The notes under the pieces are model-generated. The model saw nothing but the letters and a program-made list of their open reading frames with translations, did no database searches and was not told the origin of the DNA. The translations under genes and the position numbers were made by a program. Shown here in pieces: positions 6,831 through 15,671 of a stretch of DNA of 64,000 nucleotides. Positions within the stretch are counted from its first letter, which is position 1. Every line of letters begins with the position of its first letter. This DNA is from Pseudomonadota bacterium (lineage in GTDB: Bacteria; Myxococcota_A; Polyangia; GCA-2747355). The stretch is from positions 1 through 64,000 of the forward strand of contig JADJDT010000019.1 of the NCBI GenBank assembly GCA_016702545.1, read 5' to 3'.

Positions 6831-7993
6831 CCGAAGCTGCTGACGGCGGTGCTCGGGCGCAGCCTACGCACGCTGGCGGCCTATCAGCGCCGCCGCGCTC
6901 GCGTCCTGGGCCGCGACGGCGTGCAGACGGCCGCACTGTGTGCGCTGCAACGCTTCGGCTCCGCGATCAACCTCAACGTCCACGCCCACGTCATCGCCCC
7001 GGACGCCGTGTTCCTCGTCGATGGCGAGGCGCTGCGTCCGATGGTGCTGCCGCCGCCGACCGACGCCGAGGTGGCCCAGGTGGCCTTGGGCGTGCACCGT
7101 CGTGTCTGCCGGCTCTTGGCACGTCGCCTCGAACAGGATGAGGCGGCCGCCGAGCGTGAGCCCACGCCGCTCGACAGCGCGGTCGCCGAGGCGCTGGCGC
7201 CCACGCGCCGCATGCTGCAAACAGAAGCCTGGCCGCCGCCGGCCCGCCCGCGCTGCGCTTCCGTCGACGGTTTTGGCGTCCACGCCAACGTCGCCCTCAC
7301 CGCTGAGGATCGTGCAGGACTGGAGCATCTCATTCGCTACGCCTTGCGCCCGCCCTTGGCGCATACGCGGCTCAAGCGCCTGCCGTCCGGCCGCATCCGC
7401 TACCAACTCAAGCGCCCCTGGTACGACGGTTCGACCCACCTCGAACTCGACCCGCTGGCGCTGATGCGTCGGCTGGCGTTGCTCATCCCCCCGCCTCTTC
7501 AGCACACCCTCCGCTACCACGGTCTGCTCGCGCCGCATGCCCATCACCGTGCCAAGCTCGCCGCGCTGCTGCCCGCCGCGCCGGCCGCTACGGCGCCCGT
7601 CGACGCCCCCGTCGCTGCGGCGCCGACAAACGCCCCGGTCACCGACGGCGCCGACCCGCACGCCCTCGCGCCGCCGCCCACGCCCCAGGCCACCGCCCGC
7701 CGCTGGCGCTGGGCCGCCCTGCTGCGCAGGGTCTTCAAAATCGACGTCGCGTCGTGTCCCCGATGCCGCCACCCGCTGCAACTCATCGCGCTGATCTCGA
7801 AACCGTAGCGCTCAGCCGCATCCTCGACCACCTCGGTCGAGCCGCACCAACGCCGCCCGAGCCCGCCCGCCTGCCCCAGCAGACCGAGTGCGACTTCGAG
7901 CTTCAGCCCATCGACCCCGACGCTGCCGACCCCCTCGCCCCATCCGCCCGCGCCCCGCCCGACCTCCTCTGGCTCTGCCTCCCCGACCGCTGA
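6831..7993 (+). pseudogene. IS91-family HUH transposase, N-terminally truncated and frameshifted
   Basis: The fragment begins at PKLLTAVLGRSL, within the transposase. It keeps the HUH region (INLNVHAHVIAPDAVF, about base 6970) and the Tyr region (LIRYALRPPLAHTRLKRLPSG, near 7340, ending in the family's RPP block). It also keeps the C-terminal CPRCRHPLQLIALI. A base is lost near 7800 compared with the fragment at 24128 (CGAAACCGTAG against CGGAGGCCGCAG), so the frame ends prematurely and the last 60 codons are in another frame. IS91 transposases nick single-stranded DNA at the element ends and move it by rolling-circle replication. The zinc-ribbon N-terminus is absent. Confidence 0.8.
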
Positions 7994-8136
7994 CCTCGAC
8001 CAGGCGCGGCCCCTTCGCCGACCGCCCCTGCCATCCTTGCGCCCTCAACTCGCCCTTCGGCCAACCTCCGCCTTGCCACGCGCGCCATCACCCGGCCTTG
8101 CCCCCCTCGCTACGCCCCGCCATACTGCCCCAAGCC

Positions 8137-8164
8137 GCGTAGATCGGCTTTGGAGTTCCTACGC
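8137..8164. promoter_or_regulatory. IS91 terminal hairpin, copy 1
   Basis: Inverted repeat GCGTAG / CTACGC with a 16-nt loop (ATCGGCTTTGGAGTTC), identical at 14525-14552 and 24742-24769. In all three places similarity ends with this hairpin, marking it as an element end recognised by the transposase. Which replication role (initiation or termination) it has cannot be decided here. Confidence 0.7.
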
Positions 8165-8165
8165 A

Positions 8166-8285
8166 TTCGGCGGCGACAAGCTGATCGACATGCTCATCGA
8201 GCACAGCATCGGGGTTCGGAAGCGGACCATCGAGATGTTGGAGGTGGACCCGACCGCCTTCGCCGAGCCTGCAGGGGACGCATGA
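8166..8285 (+). pseudogene. Mrr-like restriction endonuclease, C-terminal fragment
   Basis: 39 codons in frame up to TGA: FGGDKLIDMLIEHSIGVRKR, then TIEMLEVDPTAFAEPAGDA. The pattern (I/F)xGxxLIxLMIEHxIGVRxxR followed by a basic/acidic tail is that of the end of Mrr-type restriction endonucleases. The gene is cut by the IS91 terminus one base upstream. It lies 18 bp before the nuclease gene of the next module, which suggests that the IS91 insertion trimmed a defence cluster. The piece is short, so the family is a probable rather than certain call. Confidence 0.5.
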
Positions 8286-8302
8286 GCGGGTTGATCTGAC
8301 CG

Positions 8303-9079
8303 ATGCTGAAGCGCGATCTGCTCGACGACAAGCACTGTCAGGGCGTGACCTTTGCGGTCACCGACGCCGACATCCTGGCTCGCGCGATCGCCATGGTGTT
8401 GGTGCAGGAGTACGCGCTGGCCCGCAGCATCCTCTCGGGCGACGCGATCGCGGACGATGGAGACGCGATCGCGTTGGACGCGAACGAGATCGACGACATC
8501 GTGGCCCGGCGACTGAAACCGGCGGACGTCTATCACCGGGACGGCTTCCTCTTCCAGCTGATCATGTGGCTGGCGGCGCACCTTGACTTGGAGGACGGAG
8601 ACCTGGTGGCGCTGCCGCACGCCCAGGCTTCTGCGAAGGGGCAGGACTCCATCGTGGTGCATCGAGCTGACGGCGCGGTCGTCGCGCTCTCGATCTGCGA
8701 AGACAAGGCCACCGAGAATCCTCGTGACACGATCCGCGGGGAGGTCTGGCCCGAGATTCGAGATTACGAGGCAGGAGGACGACGGGACGAGCTCCGTTCG
8801 AACATCATTGCCACGCTCGGACTAGGAGGAATTCCAGCCAACGAGGCGGCGGTACTGGTCCGCAGGATTTCATGGGAGAACAAGCGGCGGTACCGCGTGC
8901 GCGTGACTCTTGAGGGGACTCGCAGCAAGGGGCTCTTCAAGGGGTTCGACGAGATTGTGACGGGGACCCTCGAGCGTCGACGTGGAGAGACCGTTCACGT
9001 CCCCAAACTCCGCGCCTGGATGAACGAGTTCGCGGCGAAGGTGGAGGCTGAGCTGGGCCGCTACGCCAGGGAGGAGTGA
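8303..9079 (+). CDS. Putative PD-(D/E)xK nuclease of a Hachiman-like module (HamA-like)
   Basis: A 258-residue protein of unrecognised exact family. Around residues 113-145 it has GQDSIVV, a hydrophobic strand, then ALSICEDKATENPRDTI: Asp115 and Glu133-x-Lys135 fit the active site of PD-(D/E)xK nucleases. A similar G(F/Y)D...(E)xK arrangement is known for HamA/DUF1837 proteins, which pair with a helicase (HamB) in the Hachiman system. The next gene is indeed a large SF2 helicase starting two bases after this stop. By analogy it would cut DNA when the helicase senses damaged or foreign DNA. Assignment to Hachiman is inference: a distinct nuclease-helicase family is equally possible. The frame is intact. 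No strong Shine-Dalgarno sequence precedes the ATG. Confidence 0.6.
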   Translation: MLKRDLLDDKHCQGVTFAVTDADILARAIAMVLVQEYALARSILSGDAIADDGDAIALDANEIDDIVARRLKPADVYHRDGFLFQLIMWLAAHLDLEDGDLVALPHAQASAKGQDSIVVHRADGAVVALSICEDKATENPRDTIRGEVWPEIRDYEAGGRRDELRSNIIATLGLGGIPANEAAVLVRRISWENKRRYRVRVTLEGTRSKGLFKGFDEIVTGTLERRRGETVHVPKLRAWMNEFAAKVEAELGRYAREE

Positions 9080-9080
9080 C

Positions 9081-12000
9081 GTGTTCGATTCTGAGACCGT
9101 CCGACTCATCCACGGCGCCGAGCCACTCGAGGACCTCGACCTCGACCGGCTGCCGCAGTTCTTGACCGAGGCCTATGCGAAGGTGGTCGCGGCGCGCCTC
9201 GGGGCGGTGGAGCTCGTCAACGGCCATCGAGACGAGGAGTGGGCGCGGAACTCGATCAGCTTCGCAGGCTCGCCGACACGTACGAGGGCTCTCGGTGTTC
9301 CTTCCGAGAACAACGCTCATCGTGCCTCCCTGCGCGTTCGTTGCAGCTTCGGCCCACCACACGCTGAGCCAGGCGCGCCTGATCGAGGCGCGAATGCGAC
9401 GGCTGGACGTAGACGCCCCGTCGCTCACCGTGCATGGCGTCGGCCCGGAGGTGGCGGCATGCTTGCTGTTCCTGTTGTCGGGTCAGCAGGCGGACGCGGC
9501 CGAGACGACCAAGCTCTTCAAGACGGCAGCGGATCGGCCGCACGAGGCAGAGCTGCTCCGGGGTCTGTCGGCGTTGGCCTCGGGCGATGGCCGCCAACTC
9601 CGAGAATTCGCCGCATCTGGCCCACCGGCCCCGATGGACGACTCCGTCGGGGACTACCTCGAGCGAGCAGCTGCGGTCATCTGGGCCGACCTTGCACGTG
9701 CTGTGAGACTGATCGGCCGGATCGCTCTTGGGCTGGACGTCAACGAGCAGCCCGATGAGGTCATCGAGACGGTCCTCAGCACGCTGGAGTCCTCGCAACG
9801 AACGATTCCGGCTGTGGAGCGAGGTTTGGTGGTGCGCCCGAGCCTTGCCGGGCCATTCCACGTCGCGCGGCTTCTCCGCCGCGTCTCGAGCGAGCTGCTC
9901 AGTGCGGCGATTGTTCGCGTCCCCGCGCCTTCCGGGGTCGAGCAGGCACGATGGTGGAACTTCATTCGCTACTTCGCCTCACGCCGGCCATTCCTGTGGC
10001 GCAACCACCTGAGCGCTCTGGCGGAGGGCTTCCTCGAGCACGGCCGCTCCTTCGTCCTCACGTTCCCGACGGGCGCTGGGAAGACGACCGTGACCGAGCT
10101 GCGCATCGCCACCGAGTTGCCTTCCGGGGACGAAAGGTCGTCTACCTCGCGCCGACGAGGGCGCTCGTTGACCAAGTCTCTCAAGAGCTCTCAGAGCGGC
10201 TCGTCCCCATCGCGGAGTCCGTCGTCCGCGGCAGATTTCTTGAGGACTTCGGGGAGGACGCTGCCGGCAGGGTGTTCGTCCAGACCCCCGAGCAGTGCCT
10301 CGCATACCTGTCCTTCGATGTCGACGCGCGTCAGGACGTGGGGCTGGTGGTGGTAGATGAAGCCCACCAGCTCTCTGGTGAGCCGCCCGCGCCGGACGGA
10401 GGCGCTACGCTGCCCGGGCGACGTTCGGTGGACGCCATGTGGACGCTGCTGTCGCTCTTGCAGCGTTCTCCCGATGCCGATGTCGTTCTGATCTCCGCCA
10501 TGGTGCGGAACGGGAAGGCCGTGGCCGACTGGCTGGCGGCAGCCACCGCGCGCCCGGCTACCGTCTTGGAACTGCCATGGAAGCCAACCCGGCAGGTGCG
10601 CGGAGTCGTCGTCTACGAAGCGTCCGACATTCGAGGGCTTGACGGAACTCTTGCGACCCGAAAGCGAGCACGTGGAACGGGGAAGCCTCGGAAGGCCGAG
10701 AAGGCGGGCATTGGAGCACAGCCGATCGGCCTCTTCTGCCACACGCAGGTCTGGGCGACGAACAGCGGCTTCGCCAAGTTCCCGGTCTTGCCTGGGTCGG
10801 CGCCGCTCGGAGTGAGCGACTACTGGCGGGTCACTGCGAACCGAAACGAAGTCGGCGGACACCTTCTTGGCGCAATGGCGCAGGCGCAGATGCGGCCGAT
10901 CGTGTTCAGCCAGCAGATCGGATGGACGGCCAACATCGCGGATGCCGGAGCTGGAGTGCTCGAGTCGGCCGGCACTCCCGAAGTCGAACTGACGGAGGAG
11001 GAAGAGGCCCTATTCGCCGCGGCCGCAGTTGAGCTCGGCGACGCGCGGCATGTCGAGGGGATCTGCGGCGGTCGCATCGGCGTCCACCACGGCCTGCTGC
11101 TCTGGCCAGAGCGAGCCGCCGTGGAGGGTGCTTTCCGCCGGTCGAACGGTCTACTCGGCCTCGTAGCCACCCCTACCGTCGCGCAGGGGATCAACCTGCC
11201 CGCGGAGGCGGTCGTCATCGCCGGCGACGACCGGTGGACCGGCGAGATGGATGAAGGCGGCATGCAGCCGCTGGCTGTCCACGAACTTCTGAACGCTGCC
11301 GGGCGGGCGGGCCGAGCTGGGCATTACGCCCACGGCATCGTGATCGACTTGCCCGGGAAGGTCCTGACGGTCGAAGAGCGGGACGGGAGCTACGGGGTGA
11401 CGGGGCTCGACCACATCATGTCGTTGTTCGGCTTGCCCGATCAGTGCCTGGATGTGGTCGACCCGATCACGCAGGTGATCGACCGGATCCAGGCAGCCGG
11501 GGTCGAAGCCGATGTCAGCGAGTACGTCGTGCGGCGGGCCGCTGGCATCCCGGACGACCAACTCGTTCGCATCCTGGGAGCCACCTTCGGGAACGCCGCA
11601 GCTGCGGACCGAGAGGACCGTGCCGCGGTACAGGCCCTACTGCTCCGCGGTCTCGGAGCTGCTCTCGATGCCGAGCAAGACGATGCCGACCAACTTGATC
11701 TCGACGGCTGGCGGGACTTCGCGGGCCAGGTGGGGGTTTCGCCGTTCGTCGCTGCGCGGATGGCAGCCGTTGTTCCGCCCGCGGAGACGATCGCCGCCTG
11801 GGCATTCGACGACCTGCTCGACTTCGCGATCGGCGAGGTGACGCGACATCTGTTTGGCCTGGTGAATCCGATCAGCTCTGGGCTCTCGCGCATCATCCCG
11901 CGCGCCCGTGTTCGGCGGGGGGCGACCTACGTGTTCACCGAGAGCGTCGACGAGTGGGAGCAGCGGTGGCGGGCCGTCATCCCGAATCTGGTCCGAGCCT

Positions 12001-12413
12001 GGATCAGCGGCGAGGACGTCGCCAGGATCGGTCAGCGCCTTCACACACACCGAGGGGCAGACGGGAGGGTCAACGCCGTCTGTCTGGGGCGACGCTTTGC
12101 ACTTCACGCCGCCACGAGCATCGCCCACGGCGCATCGGTCGTGGTCCGCGTCGTCGAGACCGTACGTGCCGACGCCTTGTCGGGCCTCCTCAAGAGGCAG
12201 CTACCGCTTGTCTCCGGCTGCATCAGGGAGGGCTTCGATGAGCCCGACAAGCTGCTGCTCTTCTGGTACCTGCGGCGCTCCGGTGGCCGCTATCCCCGCG
12301 TGGCGGTGCACTCAGAGTTCGTCGGCATCGAGGGTGCGCTCGCAGGCTGGGCGGACGGAACCGACGTGGACGAGCGCCGCAACCACATCCGCCAGGCGTG
12401 GGGCGATGCGTAG
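9081..12413 (+). pseudogene. Ski2-like SF2 helicase (HamB-like), three frameshifts
   Basis: About 1,110 codons make one coherent protein, but in three frames: shifts occur near 9247, near 9290 and near 10125. All three are in the same direction (equivalent to one missing base each), so the original frame returns and runs intact for 760 codons to the stop. Helicase motifs: TFPTGAGKTTVTEL (motif I, about base 10065), VVVDEAHQL (motif II, 10350), VLISAM (III), LVATPTVAQGINLPAEA (V) and LLNAAGRAGRAG (VI). This order and the GINLPA block are Ski2-like. The N-terminal 320 residues match no domain I know. It would load on DNA and control the nuclease encoded directly upstream. If the indels are sequence errors, the module may be functional; if real, it is dead. 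Confidence 0.75.
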
Positions 12414-12639
12414 ACCAGCACGCCTCGTCGTCACCCGGTCCCGAACCAGGGTTCGTGAAGAAGCATGAGCCACCGGGGCTGCCGCGAACGGCGAGCGAGG
12501 GCGAGCGGAGCGGTTCGTTCTGGCGCGGCCGGGGCCTCTGCATCGCCGGGAGGACCTTGCACCGGCGGCGCTTGGGGCTAGTTTCGGGCGCGCGGCGGAG
12601 CTGTGGCGAGGCGCTGCGGGAAGCGGTGGTGCGGGACGG

Positions 12640-12800
12640 CGTTCGGGTCAGCGAGGGCGAGCGGCGCGTGGCCGCTCACGGAGCCTGGGCGCAGCAGACG
12701 CCCGCGTACACGCGCAGTCCGTAGGTGCCGAAGGGGGTGCGTCGTGAAAGCGAAAGGAGAACCGATGGCCATAAGACGCCATCCTCGTCCGGGTCGGGCC
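12640..12800 (-). pseudogene. RAYT-like transposase C-terminal remnant
   Basis: On the minus strand the end FGTYGLRVYAGVCCAQAP before TGA parallels the end of the gene at 18139-18690 (PPGTYAMRLHAGVCWAAPS). The preceding YGHRFSFRFHDAP corresponds to its FRSGVRDVVFP but in another frame. Only about 50 codons can be followed. The rest of the 12414-13032 spacer (GC-rich, with blocks such as GCGAGCGAGGGCGAGCGGAGCGG) contains no other gene that I can support. Confidence 0.4.
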
Positions 12801-13032
12801 GGACGGAGAAGGGGGCAGCGAACGTCGTCGGAGATTGGACCGACGGCCTGCAAGAGCCGAGCTGTCTGAATTGCCCGAGCCGAAAGGAGACGGGCTACCG
12901 CAGGTGCCATGGTGAACAGGCGCGATCAGAGAGACGCGCAACGTGAAGTCGGTGCTGGAAGCCTCTGAATGAACACTACGCCCGGGGGCCGCACCCGGGT
13001 TGAGGGCTCGCGCCGAGCCTGCAGGAGCGAAC

Positions 13033-13944
13033 GTGTCCTTTCCTCTGCGCTACGTCTTGGTGGATGTCTTCGGTGAGAAGCCCTTCACCGGCAACCAGCT
13101 CGCGGTTGTGCTCGACGGCGCCGCGCTCTCCGCGCGGGAGATGCAAGACATTGCACGCGAGTTCAACCTCTCGGAGACGACCTTCGTGCTTGGCGCGCAT
13201 GAGGGTGAGCGTGGGTATCCGGTCCGTATCTTCACGCCGGAGCGAGAGCTGCCTTCGCCGGTCACCCCACGCTCGGTACGGCCTGGGTGATCGATAATCT
13301 CTTGCGCACTCGACCCTAGCGGCCGCGTCACGCTCGACCTGGCGGTCGGCTCGATCCCGGTGGCGCGCGACGAGGCGACCGGTCTGCTTTGGATGACGCA
13401 GCGCCGACCGACCTTTCACGAGCGCGTTGCCGCGACCGAGGCCGCAGCGTTGGTCTCGCTGGCGCCACAAGACCTCGACGAGCGTTTCCCCGCGCAGGTC
13501 GTCTCGACCGGTCTGCCCTTCCTGCTCATTCCGCTGTGTTCGCTGGACGCCGTCCGGCGCGCACGCGTCGATGCCGGCGCTCACCAGGGCTGGCGGGCGC
13601 ACAGCGCAGCCGCGTTCCAGCTGGTCTTCGCCCGCGAGGCGTATGATCCGCGGCATCATCTCAACGTGCGAGTCTTCGCGCATGAGGTCGGCATGCCCGA
13701 GGACCCGGCGACCGGCAGTGCCAACGGGTGTCTCGCGGCCTACCTGGTCCAGCACCGCTACTTCGGCAGCGAAGCCGTGGATGTGGTGGTCGAGCAAGGC
13801 TTCGAGATCGGTCGTCCCTCGTTGCTCTACCTGCGCGCGAGCAGGCTGCACAGCGCCGGCACGGGCGAGGGCGAGCCGATTCACGTGCGGGTCGGTGGCC
13901 GGGTCTGGCAGATCGGCGAGGGGCAGCTCCTCCGCCCCACCTGA
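13033..13944 (+). pseudogene. PhzF-family isomerase, locally out of frame
   Basis: Begins at GTG (MSFPLRYVLVDVFGEKPFTG) six bases after an AGGAG ribosome-binding site and ends EGQLLRPT. Family features: FTGNQLAVVLD, NLSETTFV with the catalytic Glu (about residue 47), then DPATGSANGCLAAYL near residue 230. PhzF-like enzymes isomerise small metabolites; the phenazine enzyme moves a double bond in a dihydro-anthranilate. Between 13262 and 13315 the sequence leaves the frame (GHPTLGTAWVIDNL is readable one frame over) and then returns, so two compensating indels are present. About 304 codons in total, normal for the family. No phenazine genes lie nearby, so the substrate is unknown. Confidence 0.75.
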
Positions 13945-13984
13945 GCCCTGCCTCTCGCGTGCGAGGCGCCGATCGGAGCTTACG

Positions 13985-14110
13985 CCGTGACGCGGGGCGT
14001 GCCTTGACGCGGGGCGTGCCCGTGACGCGGGCGTGCTGACGCGGGGCGTGCCAAGCACCCCGGGGCGGGGCGGGCGGGCAACCCGGGGCGTGCTAGCACC
14101 CAGCGTTCGC
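13985..14110. repeat. Tandem GC-rich repeats TGACGCGGGGCGTGCC
   Basis: Four imperfect copies of a unit near TGACGCGGGGCGTGCC follow the phzF gene, then GCCAAGCACC and GGGGCGGGGCGGGCGGG. The REP-like CGTGCCAAGCACC lies at 14048-14059. To 14260 the sequence has CACCATCACCCCGGGT twice and ACCCGGTTTGATA and ACCCGGGTGA, which resemble arms of units A-C. No gene is seen between 13945 and 14716 apart from the IS91 derivative. Confidence 0.6.
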
Positions 14111-14261
14111 CCACCATCACCCCGGGTCCGGCACCCCTCACACCATCACCCCGGGTCTGGGACTCCGGCGCAGGTTGATATGCATTCCGGCCTCGGGCTG
14201 CACCCGGTTTGATAAGCCCCCCCAACGGCCATCCCGCGGCCATCCGCAACCCGGGTGAGGC

Positions 14262-14552
14262 TCCCGAAGGCGGCCGCCGAGCGCGAGCCCACGCCGCTCG
14301 ATAGCGCGGTCGCCGAGGCGCTGGCGCCCACGCGCCGCATGCTGCAAACAGAAGCCTGGCCGCCGCCGGCCCGCCCGCGCTGCGCTTCCGTCGACGGTTT
14401 TGGCGTCCACGCCAACGTCGCCCTCACCGCCCGCCCTTGGCCCATACGCGTTCCCTCAGCGTTGACACGCGCCATCACCGGGCCTTGCCCCCCCTCGCAA
14501 CGCCCCGCCATACTGCCCCCAGCGGCGTAGATCGGCTTTGGAGTTCCTACGC
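14262..14552 (+). mobile_element. Internally deleted IS91 derivative
   Basis: This joins three separated parts of the IS91 element at 6831-8165. The first matches 7140-7310 (AAACAGAAGCCTGGCCGCCG and neighbours), the second about 20 bp near 7350 (CGCCCTTGG-CCATACGCG), and the third the last 85 bp up to the terminal hairpin. The first junction occurs at a short CCGCCC/CACCGC similarity, as expected for slippage or recombination. It encodes nothing complete but keeps the functional-looking end. It directly precedes the PatG-C gene. Confidence 0.7.
14525..14552. promoter_or_regulatory. IS91 terminal hairpin, copy 2
   Basis: GCGTAG / CTACGC with the same 16-nt loop as at 8137 and 24742. Sequence after it (TTCGGACCGCAGG) is unrelated to the flanks of the other two copies. 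Confidence 0.7.
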
Positions 14553-14716
14553 TTCGGACCGCAGGCGAGGGGTTCGCTTGGTCGCGCTCGCGTGCAGTGG
14601 ATCCGAGCTTGACCGGTAATGGCAGCGTATTGCGGCCGTGAACGCGTACGGATTTGACAGGTCCAGGTCGACGTTGCACGGTGGTGGCCGATCAATCGCT
14701 AGCGAGGATGAAACCG

Positions 14717-15661
14717 ATGCACGACAATGCCTCAGCCCCTTGCGCATGCTCCGGTTCTCCCGCGGGCGTTCCGGGCGCAGCGATCCCCGCGGCGCCCGCG
14801 GCTGCACCCTCCTCCTCTGCTTCGTGTGGCTGCGGCCGATCGTGCGGCGGCGGGTGTCCCGGCTGTGCGGCAGCGCAGGCTGAGATCGCCCCAGTCCCGG
14901 TGTGTGCCGTCGGCCGGATCCGGCCGCGGGTCCCGACGCTCGGCCTCGAGAAGGAGATCGCGCAAGCGACGGGGCGAAAGCCGACAAGCACGAAGAGTGA
15001 TGAGGAGGCGCTCTGCGCGGTCCTCACGGCGCCGGAGAACGACTATCTCGCCCGCGAGGTGTGTTGGGTATTCTCGGTGCAGGGGGTGGACGCCTTCATC
15101 GTGAAAGCCGCGGACGCGACCACACTCAAGTGGGTGCTGTCCACCCTTCGCCCCGACAAAGGCCCGTCCGACCTCGACGTGGTGATCGGGCGCATGGCCG
15201 GAAGAGCAAGCATGGTGGAGTGCAACGGGCTGATGCTGCCCACCGTCGTCCCGGCCCAGATCTACAGCTTCGATCGCGCGAGTTTTGCGCGATCGATCCA
15301 GCGTCCAAAGGACATCGATGAGAAGTCCTTTGATTCGGCGGTAAAGCAGACCTTCGACGTGATCGCGCAGCTGAATGGCAACTATGGGTTGACCGAGGCC
15401 CACCGCGCCCTCAATTACCTGGTGATCCGCGATCCTCACCTCTACGAGGTCGTCGCGCGCCAACTGGCCGACGGTGCGCCGCTGACAGCGATCGCCTCCC
15501 GTCCGAGCGCACTGTCCGGCGGACGCCGAGTGATCGAAGTCATCCTGCACTTCAAGACGCGCGCGAGCGACCAAACGCGGAGCTACTTCGCTCGGGTGGA
15601 TGTCACCGATCTGTTTCCGTTCCTGGTATCGCCCATCGCGCCCTACATCGCGATGAACTGA
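14717..15661 (+). CDS. PatG C-terminal domain protein with Cys-rich N-terminus
   Basis: 314 residues from the ATG that has GAGG nine bases upstream; ATG codons at 14708 and 14654 are alternatives. Residues 1-58 are Ala/Pro/Ser- and Cys-rich (SCGCGRSCGGGCPGC). The remainder matches the C-terminal domain of PatG-type cyanobactin maturation proteases: VGRIRPRVPTLGLEKEIAQA, then CWVFSVQGVDAFIV, DLDVVIGRMAG, ECNGLMLPTVVPAQIYSFDR, HRALNYLVIRDPHLYEV and FARVDVTDLFPFLV. There is no subtilase domain, so this is not the macrocyclase itself. Stand-alone fusions of a Cys-rich head with this domain occur in myxobacteria and their role is unknown. A RiPP connection is possible but not shown. The next gene starts 10 bp downstream, probably in the same operon. 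Confidence 0.8.
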   Translation: MHDNASAPCACSGSPAGVPGAAIPAAPAAAPSSSASCGCGRSCGGGCPGCAAAQAEIAPVPVCAVGRIRPRVPTLGLEKEIAQATGRKPTSTKSDEEALCAVLTAPENDYLAREVCWVFSVQGVDAFIVKAADATTLKWVLSTLRPDKGPSDLDVVIGRMAGRASMVECNGLMLPTVVPAQIYSFDRASFARSIQRPKDIDEKSFDSAVKQTFDVIAQLNGNYGLTEAHRALNYLVIRDPHLYEVVARQLADGAPLTAIASRPSALSGGRRVIEVILHFKTRASDQTRSYFARVDVTDLFPFLVSPIAPYIAMN

Positions 15662-15671
15662 CGAGGCCCAA

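Larger units (their letters stand above)
6831..8165 (+). mobile_element. IS91-family element, 3' three-quarters
   Basis: This contains the catalytic and C-terminal parts of an IS91-type transposase, then about 170 bp of non-coding DNA and the element terminus GCGTAG-(16 nt)-CTACGC. The same final sequence, ending CTACGC, closes two further fragments at 14552 and 24769, after which unrelated DNA begins in each case. The N-terminal part of the transposase and the opposite terminus are missing. The left border is inverted-repeat unit C. Confidence 0.8.

Noticed and set aside
13033..13944. Phenazine biosynthesis cluster
   Set aside because: Only a single PhzF-family gene is present, with no phzABCDEG neighbours; the family has many unrelated members.
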